From NCBI RefSeq assembly GCF_003014485.1, contig NZ_PYGA01000001.1, positions 558,001 to 622,000 of the forward strand: DNA of 64,000 bases. The letters are read 5' to 3'. Shown one piece after another: positions 24,228-33,458 of the stretch (positions are counted from its first letter, which is position 1; the number at the start of each line of letters is the position of its first letter). The notes under the pieces are model-generated. The model saw only the letters and a list, made by a program, of their open reading frames with translations, searched no databases and was not told where the DNA came from. The DNA is from Murinocardiopsis flavida. GTDB taxonomy: Bacteria > Actinomycetota > Actinomycetes > Streptosporangiales > Streptosporangiaceae. The position numbers and the translations under genes were made by a program.

Positions 24228-25574
24228 ATGCCAGACTCCTTACGCGAGGGCGACCCCACCCAGGTCGGCACCTACCGGCTGCACGGACGGATCGGCTCTG
24301 GCGGAATGGGCCGCGTGTACCTCGGCCACTCGCGCGGCGGCCACACGGTCGCGGTGAAGGTCGTCCGCCCCGAACTCGCGGACGACGCGCACTTCCGGCG
24401 CCGTTTCGCCGCCGAGGTCGCCGCCGCGCGCACGGTGGGCGGGATCTTCGCCGCCCAGGTCGTGGACGCCGACCCCGGCGGCGACCCGCCGTGGCTGGCC
24501 ACCGCCTACATCCCCGGGCCCAGCCTGCACGCCGCCGTGGCCGAGCACGGCCCGCTGCCACCGGCGTCGGTGGCGGCGCTCGGGGCCGGGCTGGCCGAAG
24601 GGCTTGCGGCGGTCCACGGGTGCGGAGTGGTCCACCGCGACCTCAAGCCCGCCAACGTCCTCCTCGCCGACGACGGCCCACGGCTGATCGACTTCGGCAT
24701 CGCCCGCGCCATGGACGCGACCTCCTACACCCAGACCTCCACCGTGCTGGGAACCGCGGCGTTCATGTCGCCCGAACAGGCCGCCGGGAGCGCGGTCGGG
24801 TACCCCGGCGACGTGTTCTCACTGGGCTGCGTCCTGGCCTTCGCCGCAACCGGCCGCAGCCCGTTCGGGGAGGGCCCCGGCCACGCGGTGGCCTACCGGG
24901 TCGTCCACGCCGACCCCGACCTGACCGGCCTCCCCGCCCCCTTCGCCGACCTTGTGGCGGACTGCCTGGCCAAGGACCCCGCTGCTCGGCCGGCACCGGA
25001 GCAGGTCCTCGAACGGCTCGCCGGGTCGGCGGTCCCCGGCAACGGCCACGCTCAGGGGCGGTGGCTGCCCGATGCCGTCACCGAAGTCATCACGATGTAC
25101 AAGACACGCGTGTCGACGCTGGTCACGCCGCCCGTTCGTCCGGCGGCCCCGGACCGTCCGGCGACGAAGAGCACACCCGGACGGGTCGTGGCCCGCCCCA
25201 TTCCCCGGCCAGGGGAGAAGAAGGGGCGATGGCTCCGGGCGGGCCTCGCGCTCCTGGTCGCCGCCACCGCCGTCCTCATGCTGTACGCCGGTCACCCCCC
25301 GTTCGCCTCCTGGGCGGACCGATGGCTGATCGGCGGCACGGCAAACCTCGAACTGCGCGACTGCGCCGCGGAGATCGACGGCTCACTGACCGAGGTGTCC
25401 TGCGGAGACCCCGAAGCCGAGTACGGGGTCTTCGCCGAGCACCATTGGAACTCGGACGCACCGCGGCCGGGCGATGAGCGTGCCACCTGCGCGGAGGTGG
25501 ACGGTTGGGATCCCGAAACCGGCCGCGCGGTCCAGGCCTGGAACCACATCGCCTGTTTGGAGGAGCTTCCCTGA
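24228..25574 (+). CDS. Transmembrane serine/threonine protein kinase (PknB type)
   Basis: Eukaryotic-like kinase of 448 aa. The kinase domain covers about residues 15-275: glycine loop GSGGMGRVYLG, lysine in HTVAVKVVRPEL, catalytic loop VVHRDLKPANVLL, metal loop LIDFGIARAMD and the MSPEQA activation-segment end. A basic juxtamembrane linker leads to one helix (WLRAGLALLVAATAVLMLYA). A short extracellular domain with four cysteines follows (LRDCAAEIDG, VSCGDPEAE, ATCAEVDGW, HIACLEELP), likely two disulfides. PASTA repeats are absent, so the signal it senses is unknown. The ATG at 24228 is used; the frame is open upstream but without kinase sequence. Confidence 0.92.
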   Translation: MPDSLREGDPTQVGTYRLHGRIGSGGMGRVYLGHSRGGHTVAVKVVRPELADDAHFRRRFAAEVAAARTVGGIFAAQVVDADPGGDPPWLATAYIPGPSLHAAVAEHGPLPPASVAALGAGLAEGLAAVHGCGVVHRDLKPANVLLADDGPRLIDFGIARAMDATSYTQTSTVLGTAAFMSPEQAAGSAVGYPGDVFSLGCVLAFAATGRSPFGEGPGHAVAYRVVHADPDLTGLPAPFADLVADCLAKDPAARPAPEQVLERLAGSAVPGNGHAQGRWLPDAVTEVITMYKTRVSTLVTPPVRPAAPDRPATKSTPGRVVARPIPRPGEKKGRWLRAGLALLVAATAVLMLYAGHPPFASWADRWLIGGTANLELRDCAAEIDGSLTEVSCGDPEAEYGVFAEHHWNSDAPRPGDERATCAEVDGWDPETGRAVQAWNHIACLEELP

Positions 25575-25645
25575 TCGCGAGCCGCAGGGGGGCGCACGCC
25601 GGTGGCAGGAACCCGTACCGACCCCGGCGATCGATGGATCGGCGA

Positions 25646-26257
25646 CTACCCGGTTCCCTTTGGGCCGCGCGGTGGTTCGCCGGTGTTCTGCTCCCCCGCG
25701 CCGCCGTGGCGCGGGTCGGTGTCCGGCAGCGGGTCGGCACCGCGGATCGACTTCAGCGCCTCGGTCTCGATGCGGACACGCTCGACGGTCTCGGCCAACT
25801 CGGCGTCGGACCGCGTCGCCTCCTCTTGGGCAAGGTGGGCGCGGACGCCGATGAAGGTCGCAGAAAGGGTGTCGACGCGGGTGCGCAAGGAGGCCAGCGC
25901 CTCAGGCTCATGGAGCGCCCCGAGCCGGTCGATGGAACCGAGCTGCGCATCGATCCGGTCGGCGTGGCGTGCGAGTTCGGCCACCTGCTGCCGGAGTTCG
26001 CCGATAGGGGTGTCGGCGGCGTCGGCGCGCTCCACCGCCTCCCGGGTGAGCGCGGTCTGGCGGCGCAAGTCCTGGCGCATAAGTCCGATCGGCCCCGCAT
26101 CGGCCACCCCTTGGGCTCCGGCACCCTCTCGTCCGTCCGGCACCCTGCCCTCCCGCGTTGCGCGCTGGGCTGCGTTGACCACCGTGAAAATGATCAGACC
26201 GAGGAGCACCACGGCAAATACCGAAAGAACGAGCAGTACCGGACTGATAGTCGCCAC
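25646..26257 (-). CDS. Membrane-anchored coiled-coil protein of unknown function
   Basis: Protein of 203 aa. One N-terminal membrane helix (PVLLVLSVFAVVLLGLIIF) is followed by a long helical region with heptad-like Leu/Ala spacing and many Arg/Glu (GELRQQVAELARHADRIDAQ, then LAETVERVRIETEALKSI). The tail is Gly/Pro-rich. I do not recognise a family. It is convergent with the kinase gene; the stop codons are about 70 bp apart. Confidence 0.65.
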   Translation of the reverse strand: MATISPVLLVLSVFAVVLLGLIIFTVVNAAQRATREGRVPDGREGAGAQGVADAGPIGLMRQDLRRQTALTREAVERADAADTPIGELRQQVAELARHADRIDAQLGSIDRLGALHEPEALASLRTRVDTLSATFIGVRAHLAQEEATRSDAELAETVERVRIETEALKSIRGADPLPDTDPRHGGAGEQNTGEPPRGPKGTG

Positions 26258-26499
26258 CTCCAGCGGTTACGGGATTCTATCCGGGGACGCCCCCGCACCC
26301 GGTCCGGAACGACCCGGCCGGAACCCGCGCGGCCGCGGCCCGGCGGCCGAGACCGCGCCTGCGGCCCCGGCCCATGGGTCGGCCTTGCGCACAGTCGGCG
26401 GTCCCGCGGTCCGGGACCACGAAGTCCGCCTCGCAGACACGCGTGCACGCGTGCGGCCACGCCGCACCGACCGGCTTCACGGCACCCCCGGGCGAGACG

Positions 26500-27156
26500 T
26501 CACCGGCCGCCGGAGACGATGCCCGCCTCGTGGGCGAGGAGGGCCGCCCGCACCCGGTTGGGCACGCCCAGCCGCGTATGCACCCCGGAGACGTGCGTCT
26601 TGACCGTGCTTTCCGCCAGCCCCAACCGGTCGGCGATCTCCCTGTTGGTCAGGCCCTCGGCGAGCAGCGTGAGGACGTCGCGCTCGCGGCGGCTCAGCGA
26701 CGCGACCGCATCCCGGGCGGCGGCGTGTCCTGCCGCAACACCGCTGTACCGGTCGACGAGGCGCCGCGCCACCCGCGGCGACAGGAACGCCCCGCCCGTG
26801 GCGGCGGCGTGCACCCCCAGGAGCAGTTCGCCGGGGGCGCCGGTCTTGAGCAGGAACCCGCTCACGCCGTCGTCGAGCGCCGACGCGACATAGGCGTCCT
26901 CGTCGAACATCGTGAGCATGACCACCGCGGTCGCCGGGAAATCGCGGCGGAGGATCGCGGCCGCGGCGAGCCCGTCGCAGCGCGGCATCCGGACGTCGAG
27001 CAGGACGACGTCAGGGCGGTGCTCCGCCACCAGCGCGACCGCCTCGCTGCCGTCAGCGGCCTCACCGACCACGTCGACACCGCCGCGAGCGGTGACGATG
27101 GCGCGAACGCCGGCCCGAACGACGGCCTCGTCGTCGGCCAGAACGAGTCGGATCAT
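26500..27156 (-). CDS. NarL/FixJ-family response regulator
   Basis: Response regulator of 218 aa. The receiver domain has the acidic pocket VLADDEAVVRAG, the phospho-Asp in DVVLLDVRMPRCDG, the Thr/Ser switch in VVMLTMFDED and the Lys in GFLLKTGAPG. The C-terminal LuxR helix-turn-helix is LSRRERDVLTLLAEGLTNRE followed by ESTVKTHVSGVHTRLGV. Its likely partner is the histidine kinase at 28894-30147 on the same strand. A serine-hydrolase gene on the other strand lies between the two. Confidence 0.93.
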   Translation of the reverse strand: MIRLVLADDEAVVRAGVRAIVTARGGVDVVGEAADGSEAVALVAEHRPDVVLLDVRMPRCDGLAAAAILRRDFPATAVVMLTMFDEDAYVASALDDGVSGFLLKTGAPGELLLGVHAAATGGAFLSPRVARRLVDRYSGVAAGHAAARDAVASLSRRERDVLTLLAEGLTNREIADRLGLAESTVKTHVSGVHTRLGVPNRVRAALLAHEAGIVSGGR

Positions 27157-27295
27157 CTGTCGCGGCCCCCGTTTCCGTGCGCTCCCGCCACGACGCTATC
27201 GCGCGCGCAGTGCCCCTGACCGGTCCGAAAGTCGGGTTCCGGGCACCGCGATCGGCCGATGCCCCGTCGCCGCCGCAGCCCGTAGCGTCCTCGCC

Positions 27296-28825
27296 ATGAT
27301 GCGATGGGTACTCAGAGCGGGCGCCGGCCTGCTCACTGCGTCCGTGCTGGTGAGCGCCGCGGTGGGGGTGGGACCGGCCGCCTCGGCCGATACCGGGGAC
27401 CGTCCCGTGGACACGGCGCGGATCGACCGCTTCGTCGCGGACACCGTCGAGGCGCAAGGGCTCGCCGGGGTGTCGGTCGCGCTAGTCCGCGACGGCCGGA
27501 TCCTGCACACGCGGGGGTACGGGCGCGGCCCCGGCGGCGGCCCGGTCACCGCGGAGACGCCCATGATGATCGCCTCACTGTCCAAGTCGATGACGGCGAT
27601 GGCGGTCATGCGCCTCGTGGAGGCGGGCGAGGTCGAACTCGACACCCCGGTCCGGGACTATGTGCCGGAGTTCGACCCCGCCGACCCGCGCGCCGAGCGG
27701 ATCACAGTCCGCCAGCTCCTCGACCACACATCGGGGCTCTCCTCGGGGCTGCTCAGCCCAGACCGGCGGGCGAAGGGGTCGCTGCGGGAAGCCGTGGCGA
27801 TCCTGTCGTCCATGGCCACGACCGCCGAGCCCGGGACGCGACACGCGTACTTCAACGGCAACTACTGGCTGCTGGCGCGGATGGTCGAAAAGGTCTCCGG
27901 CGCGCCGTTCCGCACGTACCTCGACAAGGCCGTCTTCGCCCCGCTCGGCATGGACGCCAGCGCGGCGTTCGAGGACCCTGGGGCGGCGATCGCGGCGGCC
28001 TCGGGCACGGCAGGGGGTCACACATCGGCGTACGGGACCTCTGTCGCGCGGCGGGAACCCCCGGACTTCGCAACGGGCTCCGGCGGCGTCGTCTCGACGG
28101 CCGCCGACATGGCCCGCTGGCTCGCGCCCTACACCTCCGGCGGGCGCACCGCCGATGGGGAACCGTTCGTCTCGGCCGCGACGGTCGACGCGATGCTCAC
28201 CCCCTCCGATCCCGCAGGCGAATACGCGCTGGGATGGCGCGACGGCACGCCGGAAGGCGACGCCAGGCCCCGGATGTCCCATGACGGAAACGCGCTGACC
28301 TCAAGCGCCTACCAGGGGATCTACCGCGAGAGCGGCTACGCGGTGGCCGTGTTGAGCAACACGTTCACGCTGCCGTTGGAGACCGCGTACCCCATCGCGG
28401 AAGGGGTCATCGACATCGCCGAGGGTGCGGGGACGGATGAGGGTGCGGGTCCGGAGGTCCCCGTCGCCGTCAACGCCATTTGCGACTACGTGCTCGCGGC
28501 GCTGACCGCGCTCACCGCCGCGCTCGGCGTCCGCAGGATCGTACGCGCCCCCGCGTGGGCCGAGCGCCTCGGCGGCCGGTCCACCCCGCGCCTCGCGGCG
28601 CGGCTGTCCCCCCGGCTGCTGCCCTTCGCCCTCGGCTGCGGGTTCGTCGCGCTGGTCGTTGCGAGCGGGGCGGACGCGAGATTCCTCGGGCTGTGGTTCG
28701 TGTGGCCCGCGCTGGGCGTCTGGGCGCTTGCGGCGGTGGTGTCGAACCTGGCGACGGTCGCCGTGCGCGTCCGCGCCCTGCGGCGGCTCCGACCGCGGCG
28801 GGCGGCGCCGCCTCACCACGCATAG
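27296..28825 (+). CDS. Secreted serine hydrolase (class C beta-lactamase/DD-peptidase fold) with membrane C-terminus
   Basis: Protein of 509 aa. The signal peptide is MMRWVLRAGAGLLTASVLVS. The penicillin-binding-protein fold has the SxxK nucleophile in ASLSKSMTAMAVM, the YxN-type motif in RHAYFNGNYWLL, and a third-box HxG in MSHDGNALTSS. The C-terminal 120 residues hold about three membrane helices. The layout matches the esterase/beta-lactamase family EstB/Pab87-like proteins; real beta-lactam hydrolysis is not implied. The start is the ATG at 27296, seven bases after TAGCGT (27283-27288), so the transcript is probably leaderless. It lies between a response regulator and its likely kinase, and the pair may control it. 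Confidence 0.88.
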   Translation: MMRWVLRAGAGLLTASVLVSAAVGVGPAASADTGDRPVDTARIDRFVADTVEAQGLAGVSVALVRDGRILHTRGYGRGPGGGPVTAETPMMIASLSKSMTAMAVMRLVEAGEVELDTPVRDYVPEFDPADPRAERITVRQLLDHTSGLSSGLLSPDRRAKGSLREAVAILSSMATTAEPGTRHAYFNGNYWLLARMVEKVSGAPFRTYLDKAVFAPLGMDASAAFEDPGAAIAAASGTAGGHTSAYGTSVARREPPDFATGSGGVVSTAADMARWLAPYTSGGRTADGEPFVSAATVDAMLTPSDPAGEYALGWRDGTPEGDARPRMSHDGNALTSSAYQGIYRESGYAVAVLSNTFTLPLETAYPIAEGVIDIAEGAGTDEGAGPEVPVAVNAICDYVLAALTALTAALGVRRIVRAPAWAERLGGRSTPRLAARLSPRLLPFALGCGFVALVVASGADARFLGLWFVWPALGVWALAAVVSNLATVAVRVRALRRLRPRRAAPPHHA

Positions 28826-28969
28826 ACCGCAGTGAGGACGGCCGCGGCCACCCCGCACGCCGCCAAGGTGCCGAGAGTGCGGGCGGCGCCGCCTCACCAC
28901 CCGTAAACCGCGAGGAGAGCGGCCGCCGCCATGCCGCACGCCGCCAACGTGACGAGAGTGCGGGCGGCG
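28798..28969. repeat. 81-bp tandem duplication across two convergent gene ends
   Basis: The block starting at 28798 recurs at 28879 and partly at 28960, each 81 bp on; the copies share GCGGGCGGCGCCGCCTCACC and most of the rest. 81 bp is 27 codons, so reading frames are kept. The first copy holds the end of the serine hydrolase gene. The second holds the end of the histidine kinase gene. On the minus strand the first copy could encode ARTLGTLAACGVAAAVLTA, a near repeat of the kinase C-terminus, now behind its stop. Confidence 0.85.
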
Positions 28970-30147
28970 TCTCGGCGCAGCCGACGCCGCTCCTCCCCCG
29001 CGAGGTGCGGCGGCAACGGATCGTCGCAGACCGGCGCGGCGGCCTCTATGGGCCGCCGGTCCCCTGGTTCGTGCGGCAGCCGGGCGGCGACCTCGAAGGC
29101 GCCGCCCCGCGGCGCGGCCGAGAACGTCCCCCCGGCCAGGCGGACCCGCTCCCGCAGCGCGACCAGCCCCAGGCCGCCGCCGGGGCGTTCCGGCCGCCCG
29201 GATCCGGACGGCCCGGCACTGACGACGGTCACGGCCGTGTCGGCGGCCGAGTGCAGGATCCGGATCTCTACCGGCCTCCCCGGGGCGTGCTTGGCGGCGT
29301 TGGTCAACGACTCCTGGACGACGCGGCGGACGGTCCGCTCGACCACGTCCGGCACCGCGGCGTCCGCTCCGGTGCGCCGGAGCGCCACCGCCATACCGGC
29401 GTCCGTCGCACGCTCAACGAGCCGGGACACGCTCGCGACGGCAGCGGAGTCCGCCTCGTGCGGCTCCGGCCGCAGTACGCAGACGACCTCCCGCAGCCGG
29501 TCGGCGGCTGCCGCGGCGCCGGCGCGCAGCTCCCCCGCTGCCTCGCGCACCGCGCGCTCCTCCAGGCGCGGCGCCACCTCCAGCGCACCGGCGCGGAGGG
29601 CGATGAGCCCGATCTCGTGGCCAAGCGAGTCGTGGATGTCCTGGGTGATGCGTTCGCGTTCGCGCCGCCGCTCCCGTTCCAGGAGCCCGTTCCGCTCCCG
29701 CACCCGGAGCTCCCCCGCCCGCCGCCGGTAGTGGCCGACGGCCCATGGCAGCGCGACGGACAGTGCAGTGAACAGGATCGAATCGGGTGACACCGTCGAC
29801 ACGCCCCAGGAGAGGGCGAACCCCGCACCGCCCAGCAGCGCCCCGGCCGCGACCGGCAGCGGACAGGCCCGGACCCCGCGCTGCCCGGCACGGAACCCGA
29901 GCAGCGCGACGATGAGCTGCGCCCCGGGGCTCCACACAGCGAACGCGCACGCCACGAGGACGGCGGCCCGCGGGTACCGCCGGCCGGCCACCACGACGAG
30001 GACCAGGACCGGCACCGCCCCGGCCGGCAGCCACCACGGGGTGTCCGCCACCCGGTTGAGCACAGCGAGCGGCGCGAGCACAACGGCAGCGACCAGGTCG
30101 ACTCGGAAAGCCCCGATCACCGTCCCGCCGCCACGCCCCGTCCCCAT
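28894..30147 (-). CDS. Sensor histidine kinase (NarL-partner type)
   Basis: Membrane kinase of about 417 aa. The N-terminal half has five or six membrane helices (for example VDLVAAVVLAPLAVL and PVLVLVVV). The HisKA_3 dimerisation box is RITQDIHDSLGHEIGLIALR with its phospho-His. The HATPase domain has VVQESLTNAAKHAPGRPVEI and GGGLGLVALRERVRLAGG. A C-terminal tail ends in a hydrophobic stretch (LVTLAACGMAAAALLAVYGW), rare for this class. The ATG at 30147 is used. The frame is open to 30504, but the part beyond 30350 overlaps the epoxide hydrolase gene. Its partner is probably the response regulator at 26500. Confidence 0.88.
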   Translation of the reverse strand: MGTGRGGGTVIGAFRVDLVAAVVLAPLAVLNRVADTPWWLPAGAVPVLVLVVVAGRRYPRAAVLVACAFAVWSPGAQLIVALLGFRAGQRGVRACPLPVAAGALLGGAGFALSWGVSTVSPDSILFTALSVALPWAVGHYRRRAGELRVRERNGLLERERRRERERITQDIHDSLGHEIGLIALRAGALEVAPRLEERAVREAAGELRAGAAAAADRLREVVCVLRPEPHEADSAAVASVSRLVERATDAGMAVALRRTGADAAVPDVVERTVRRVVQESLTNAAKHAPGRPVEIRILHSAADTAVTVVSAGPSGSGRPERPGGGLGLVALRERVRLAGGTFSAAPRGGAFEVAARLPHEPGDRRPIEAAAPVCDDPLPPHLAGEERRRLRRDAARTLVTLAACGMAAAALLAVYGW

Positions 30148-30349
30148 AACGGGACAGTACGACCACCCCCAGCCGGCCCCCACCAGCACCCCCACCAGTC
30201 GGGCCGCCCCCGGCACCCACCACAGCGAGTGCGGGAGAGCGGTGGCCGTCCCCGGCGGCAGCGGATCGCGGCACTCGCGCGCGGCAGGTCCGAACCGCCG
30301 ACGCCCGCCGGCGGGCACGACCGGTCCGCCCACCCTGACCGGGCGGCCC

Positions 30350-31504
30350 TCACCCGATGGGACCGAGCTCCCGCCCGAACGCGCGGACATCCTCGATGAG
30401 CAGGTCCGGTGCCTGGAGCGATGCAAAGTGGCCGCCGCGGTCGTACTCCGTCCACCGGACCACATTGTGCTGCCGTTCCGCGATCGTGCGGATCGTGCCG
30501 TCACCGGGGAACACGGCGACGGCGGTGGGGACGGCGCTCCACGGCCCGCCGGAGAACGCCTCGCCCGCCTCCTTGTAGAGCCGCGCCGCCGACCCCGCTG
30601 TGCGGGTGAGCCAGTAGATCGTGACGTTGGTCAGGACGGCGTCGCGGTCGACGGGGGTCTGCACGGTGCGCGCGGGGTCATAGTCGACGAACCACTCCAG
30701 ATTCCAGGCGAGCAGGCCGAGCGGCGAGTCGGTCACGGCGTAGGCGAGGGTCTGCGGCCGGGTGGACTGGACGGTGGCGTATCCGGCGCGCTCCTCCCAG
30801 TCCGCACCGGCCGCCTGGAGCGCGGCGACTTCCTTCTCCGACAGGCCCGCCAGCGGATCCGCGCTGGTCCAGTCGACCATGGAACCGCTGACCATCGCGT
30901 TGAGGTGCACCCCCACGACGTGTTCGGGATCGGTGCGGGCGAGCTCCGACGACACCAGCGACCCGAAGTCCCCGCCCTGGGCCACGTAGCGGCCGTATCC
31001 GAGTCGGCGCATGAGTTCGGCCCACGCCCGCGCCGTCCGCTCGATGCCCCACCCCCGCTCGCGGGTCGGCCCCGAGAACGCGAACCCCGGGAGTGACGGC
31101 ACGACGACGTCGAACGCCGGTGCTCCCGCGGCGCCGTGGCCCGCCGGGTCGGTCAAGGGCCCGATCAGCCCGGCCAGGTCGGCCGGTGTACTCGGCCAGC
31201 CGTGCGTCAGCAGCAGCGGAGTGGCGCCCGGCTGGGGCGACCGCGCATGGACGAAGTGCACGGTCTGCCCGTCGATCTCAGTTGTGAACTGCGGAAACGC
31301 GTTGAGCCGCCGCTCGTGCGCACGCCAGTCGTAACCGGTGCGCCAGTATTCGGCCAGCGCCGCGAGGTAGTCGGATGCGACGCCGTAGTCCCACCCGGCC
31401 GAAGGCAGTTCGTCGGGCCACCTGGCGGCATCCAGCCGGCGGGCCAGGTCGGCCAGGTCCGACTCCGCGACATCAATGGAGAAAGGCGTGATCTCAGAAC
31501 TCAT
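30350..31504 (-). CDS. Epoxide hydrolase (EHN-type alpha/beta hydrolase)
   Basis: Protein of 384 aa. The N-terminal EHN domain (DVAESDLADLARRLDAARWP) is typical of microsomal/juvenile-hormone-type epoxide hydrolases. The alpha/beta core has the oxyanion HGWPST, the nucleophile Asp in YVAQGGDFGSLVS, and the C-terminal catalytic His in DRGGHFASLQAPD. Such enzymes open epoxides to diols; the natural substrate is unknown. The ATG at 31504 gives MSSEITPFSIDV; an upstream ATG at 31525 is less likely. It stands downstream of the ABC-F gene on the same strand, with about 75 bp between them. Confidence 0.9.
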   Translation of the reverse strand: MSSEITPFSIDVAESDLADLARRLDAARWPDELPSAGWDYGVASDYLAALAEYWRTGYDWRAHERRLNAFPQFTTEIDGQTVHFVHARSPQPGATPLLLTHGWPSTPADLAGLIGPLTDPAGHGAAGAPAFDVVVPSLPGFAFSGPTRERGWGIERTARAWAELMRRLGYGRYVAQGGDFGSLVSSELARTDPEHVVGVHLNAMVSGSMVDWTSADPLAGLSEKEVAALQAAGADWEERAGYATVQSTRPQTLAYAVTDSPLGLLAWNLEWFVDYDPARTVQTPVDRDAVLTNVTIYWLTRTAGSAARLYKEAGEAFSGGPWSAVPTAVAVFPGDGTIRTIAERQHNVVRWTEYDRGGHFASLQAPDLLIEDVRAFGRELGPIG

Positions 31505-31576
31505 GGGCCACACGCTAGGGTCCATCTAGGTCAATCACTGTCCTACTACCCCTACGGCACGCGGCCCCGCCCCCAG

Positions 31577-31600
31577 GTTCACCCCGCGTGCGCGGGGCAC
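31577..31600. repeat. Solitary type I-E-like CRISPR repeat
   Basis: GGTTCACCCCGCGTGCGCGG followed by GGCAC closely resembles an actinobacterial I-E repeat (stem CCCCGCG-TG-CGCGGGG), with two bases missing before the final CAC. No second copy is found 61 bp to either side. It overlaps the 3' end of the ABC-F gene and supplies its last codons and stop. Confidence 0.45.
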
Positions 31601-33291
31601 TGGAGTACGCGGCCTGGCACTCCAGTGCTCGTCGACGCGGACCGAGCAAGGGACCCGGTTTCCAGCGCGAGCCGGTCCCAGGGTTCGATGTCGCGCCGGA
31701 GCTGCCGGTCGTGGGTGGCGAGCACCACTGCCGCGTCGGTGGCGTCGAGCCCTTCGGTCAGCTCGTCCACGAGCGCGATCGAGAGGTGGTTGGTCGGCTC
31801 GTCGAGCAACAGGACGTGCGGGCGCGACGCGAGCGCCATTGCGAGGTCGAGCCGGCGTTGCTGCCCCATGGACAGCTCGTGCATCGGCTTGTTGACGTCC
31901 GCTGAGGAGAGCAGCCCGAGGGAGGCGAGGGAGACCGCTTCGCCCTCCGTGAGGACACCGGCCCTGATGAGCCTGTTCTGGTGCGCGAGGAACACGTCGC
32001 GGGCGCGCTGCGGGCCCGCCTGCGGCGACTCCTGCGTCAGCACCTGCACCCGGACGGTGCGCGCGGTGCGCACAGCGCCGCTGCTCGGCTCGATCCGGCC
32101 GGCGAGCACCGCCAGCAGCGTCGACTTGCCCGACCCGTTGACACCGGTGACCGCGAGCCGCGACCCGGAATCGAGGGCGACCGAGACCGGCCGGTCCAGG
32201 CGTCCGGCAACGGTGACCTCCTCCGCACTGAGCAGGCTCGCCCCGGCCCGCGCGGGCAGCTCCGGCATGCGGAACCGAAGCGGCGGCGAAGGCATGGAGA
32301 CCGCGTGCGCCTCCAGGTCGTCGCGCCGTCGGTGGACGGAACGGACGAGTCCGGGCGCCCGGGTCGCCCGCTGGTGCTTGCCGGTGCCCTTGTCCGGACG
32401 CCACCCTGTGACCAGCCGGTTCTGCGCCTCGGAGAGGCCCTGGGTGAGTCGCGCGTGTTCGGCCTGCTGCTGCTCGTACTCGGCGGCCCAGCGTTCCCGC
32501 TCGGCGCGCCGCCCCTCCTGGTAGCCCGCGAACCCGCCACCGTAGACGCGGGGCCTGCCGTCGCGGCTCGGATCGAGGTCGAGCATCGTCGTGGCCACGT
32601 CCGACAGCAGCGCCCGGTCGTGGCTGACGAGCACCACCCCCTGCCCACGGCTGCGCAGATGGGTGGTCAGGTAGTCGAGCCCGGCGGCGTCGAGGTGGTT
32701 CGTGGGCTCGTCCAGCAGGAGGAAGTCGTGCGAGGCGCCCAGCAGGCAGGCGAGCCTGACCCGGTAGCGCTGCCCGACCGACAGCTCCGCCAGCGGGCGC
32801 GACCGGTCGGTGACGGCGCCCAGGTTCTCCAGCGCGAGATCGACGCGCCGGTCGGCGTCCCATGCGTCCAGTGTTTCGGCGGCGTCCAGGGCCGCCGCGT
32901 ACGCCTCGGCCGCTCCGGGTGCCGAATGGGCGAGGCCCGCGGCGCTTTCGTCGAACGCGGCCAAGGCCGTGCGCTCGGCGGCGAGCTCGATGTCGATCAG
33001 GTCGCCGACGGTGCGGCCGTCGGTCGCCCGCATCTCCTGCTCCGCGACGCCGATCGTGCCGATGCGCCGCACGGTCCCGGCGTCCGGTTCGAGCAGGCCG
33101 GCGAGGATGTGCAGCAGCGTGGACTTGCCGCGGCCGTTCTCGCCCACGATCCCCAACCGAGATCGCGGCGCGACCGTGATGTCGACGTCAGAGAGGACCG
33201 TTCGGCCGCCGCGGTCGATGTGGATTCCTGCGGCGGTCAGTTGTGCCCGCTCCCCAGCAGGCAGCCCGAATGACGGGCTGAGGGTAGCCAT
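31579..33291 (-). CDS. ABC-F ATPase, likely ribosome-protection antibiotic resistance protein
   Basis: Soluble twin-ATPase of 570 aa without membrane segments. First cassette: Walker [17 protein letters not shown], signature [12 protein letters not shown], Walker [14 protein letters not shown]. Second cassette: [41 protein letters not shown]. Between them a basic linker ([20 protein letters not shown]) resembles the inter-domain arm that resistance ABC-F proteins insert toward the peptidyl-transferase centre. The family frees ribosomes from macrolides, lincosamides, pleuromutilins or streptogramins. A leader peptide ORF lies upstream. The last residues CPAHAG and the stop come from a CRISPR-like repeat, so the native 3' end may have been replaced. 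Start ATG 33291, with GGAGGAAG upstream. Confidence 0.9.
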   Translation of the reverse strand: MATLSPSFGLPAGERAQLTAAGIHIDRGGRTVLSDVDITVAPRSRLGIVGENGRGKSTLLHILAGLLEPDAGTVRRIGTIGVAEQEMRATDGRTVGDLIDIELAAERTALAAFDESAAGLAHSAPGAAEAYAAALDAAETLDAWDADRRVDLALENLGAVTDRSRPLAELSVGQRYRVRLACLLGASHDFLLLDEPTNHLDAAGLDYLTTHLRSRGQGVVLVSHDRALLSDVATTMLDLDPSRDGRPRVYGGGFAGYQEGRRAERERWAAEYEQQQAEHARLTQGLSEAQNRLVTGWRPDKGTGKHQRATRAPGLVRSVHRRRDDLEAHAVSMPSPPLRFRMPELPARAGASLLSAEEVTVAGRLDRPVSVALDSGSRLAVTGVNGSGKSTLLAVLAGRIEPSSGAVRTARTVRVQVLTQESPQAGPQRARDVFLAHQNRLIRAGVLTEGEAVSLASLGLLSSADVNKPMHELSMGQQRRLDLAMALASRPHVLLLDEPTNHLSIALVDELTEGLDATDAAVVLATHDRQLRRDIEPWDRLALETGSLARSASTSTGVPGRVLQCPAHAG

Positions 33292-33437
33292 TCTTCCTCC
33301 GAACAGAGCTCCGCCCGGCGCCATGGCAGCGAAGGGGATGGGAGCTCACCGAGCTGACGGAAGGCCCAGAGCGGGCCGGTGCAGACGTCAGGTACCCGCG
33401 GCCACGCTGTACGTGGAGGCGGGCGCTCGGGTTCGGA
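33292..33437 (-). promoter_or_regulatory. Probable attenuator in the ABC-F leader
   Basis: Read on the minus strand, three short hairpins follow the leader ORF: CCACG-TACAG-CGTGG, GGCCC-GCTCT-GGGCC and AGCTC-GGT-GAGCT. No U-run follows them, so termination may depend on Rho, or the hairpins may act on translation. Such a layout fits antibiotic-induced ribosome stalling at the leader ORF, with refolding of the RNA. This is inference from arrangement. Confidence 0.45.
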
Positions 33438-33458
33438 TCAGAGGAAATAGAGATGCAC
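33438..33458 (-). CDS. Leader peptide MHLYFL upstream of the ABC-F gene
   Basis: GTG CAT CTC TAT TTC CTC TGA encodes MHLYFL. The GTG lies seven bases after TACCAT (33466-33471), a -10-type box, so it would sit at the very 5' end of the mRNA as a leaderless ORF. Short hydrophobic leader peptides of this size, such as the MYLIFM-type leader of msrD, control ABC-F and erm genes by drug-dependent stalling. It is about 146 bp before the ABC-F start. Bases 33472-33630 hold only the distal promoter region and the end of rnj. Confidence 0.6.
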   Translation of the reverse strand: MHLYFL

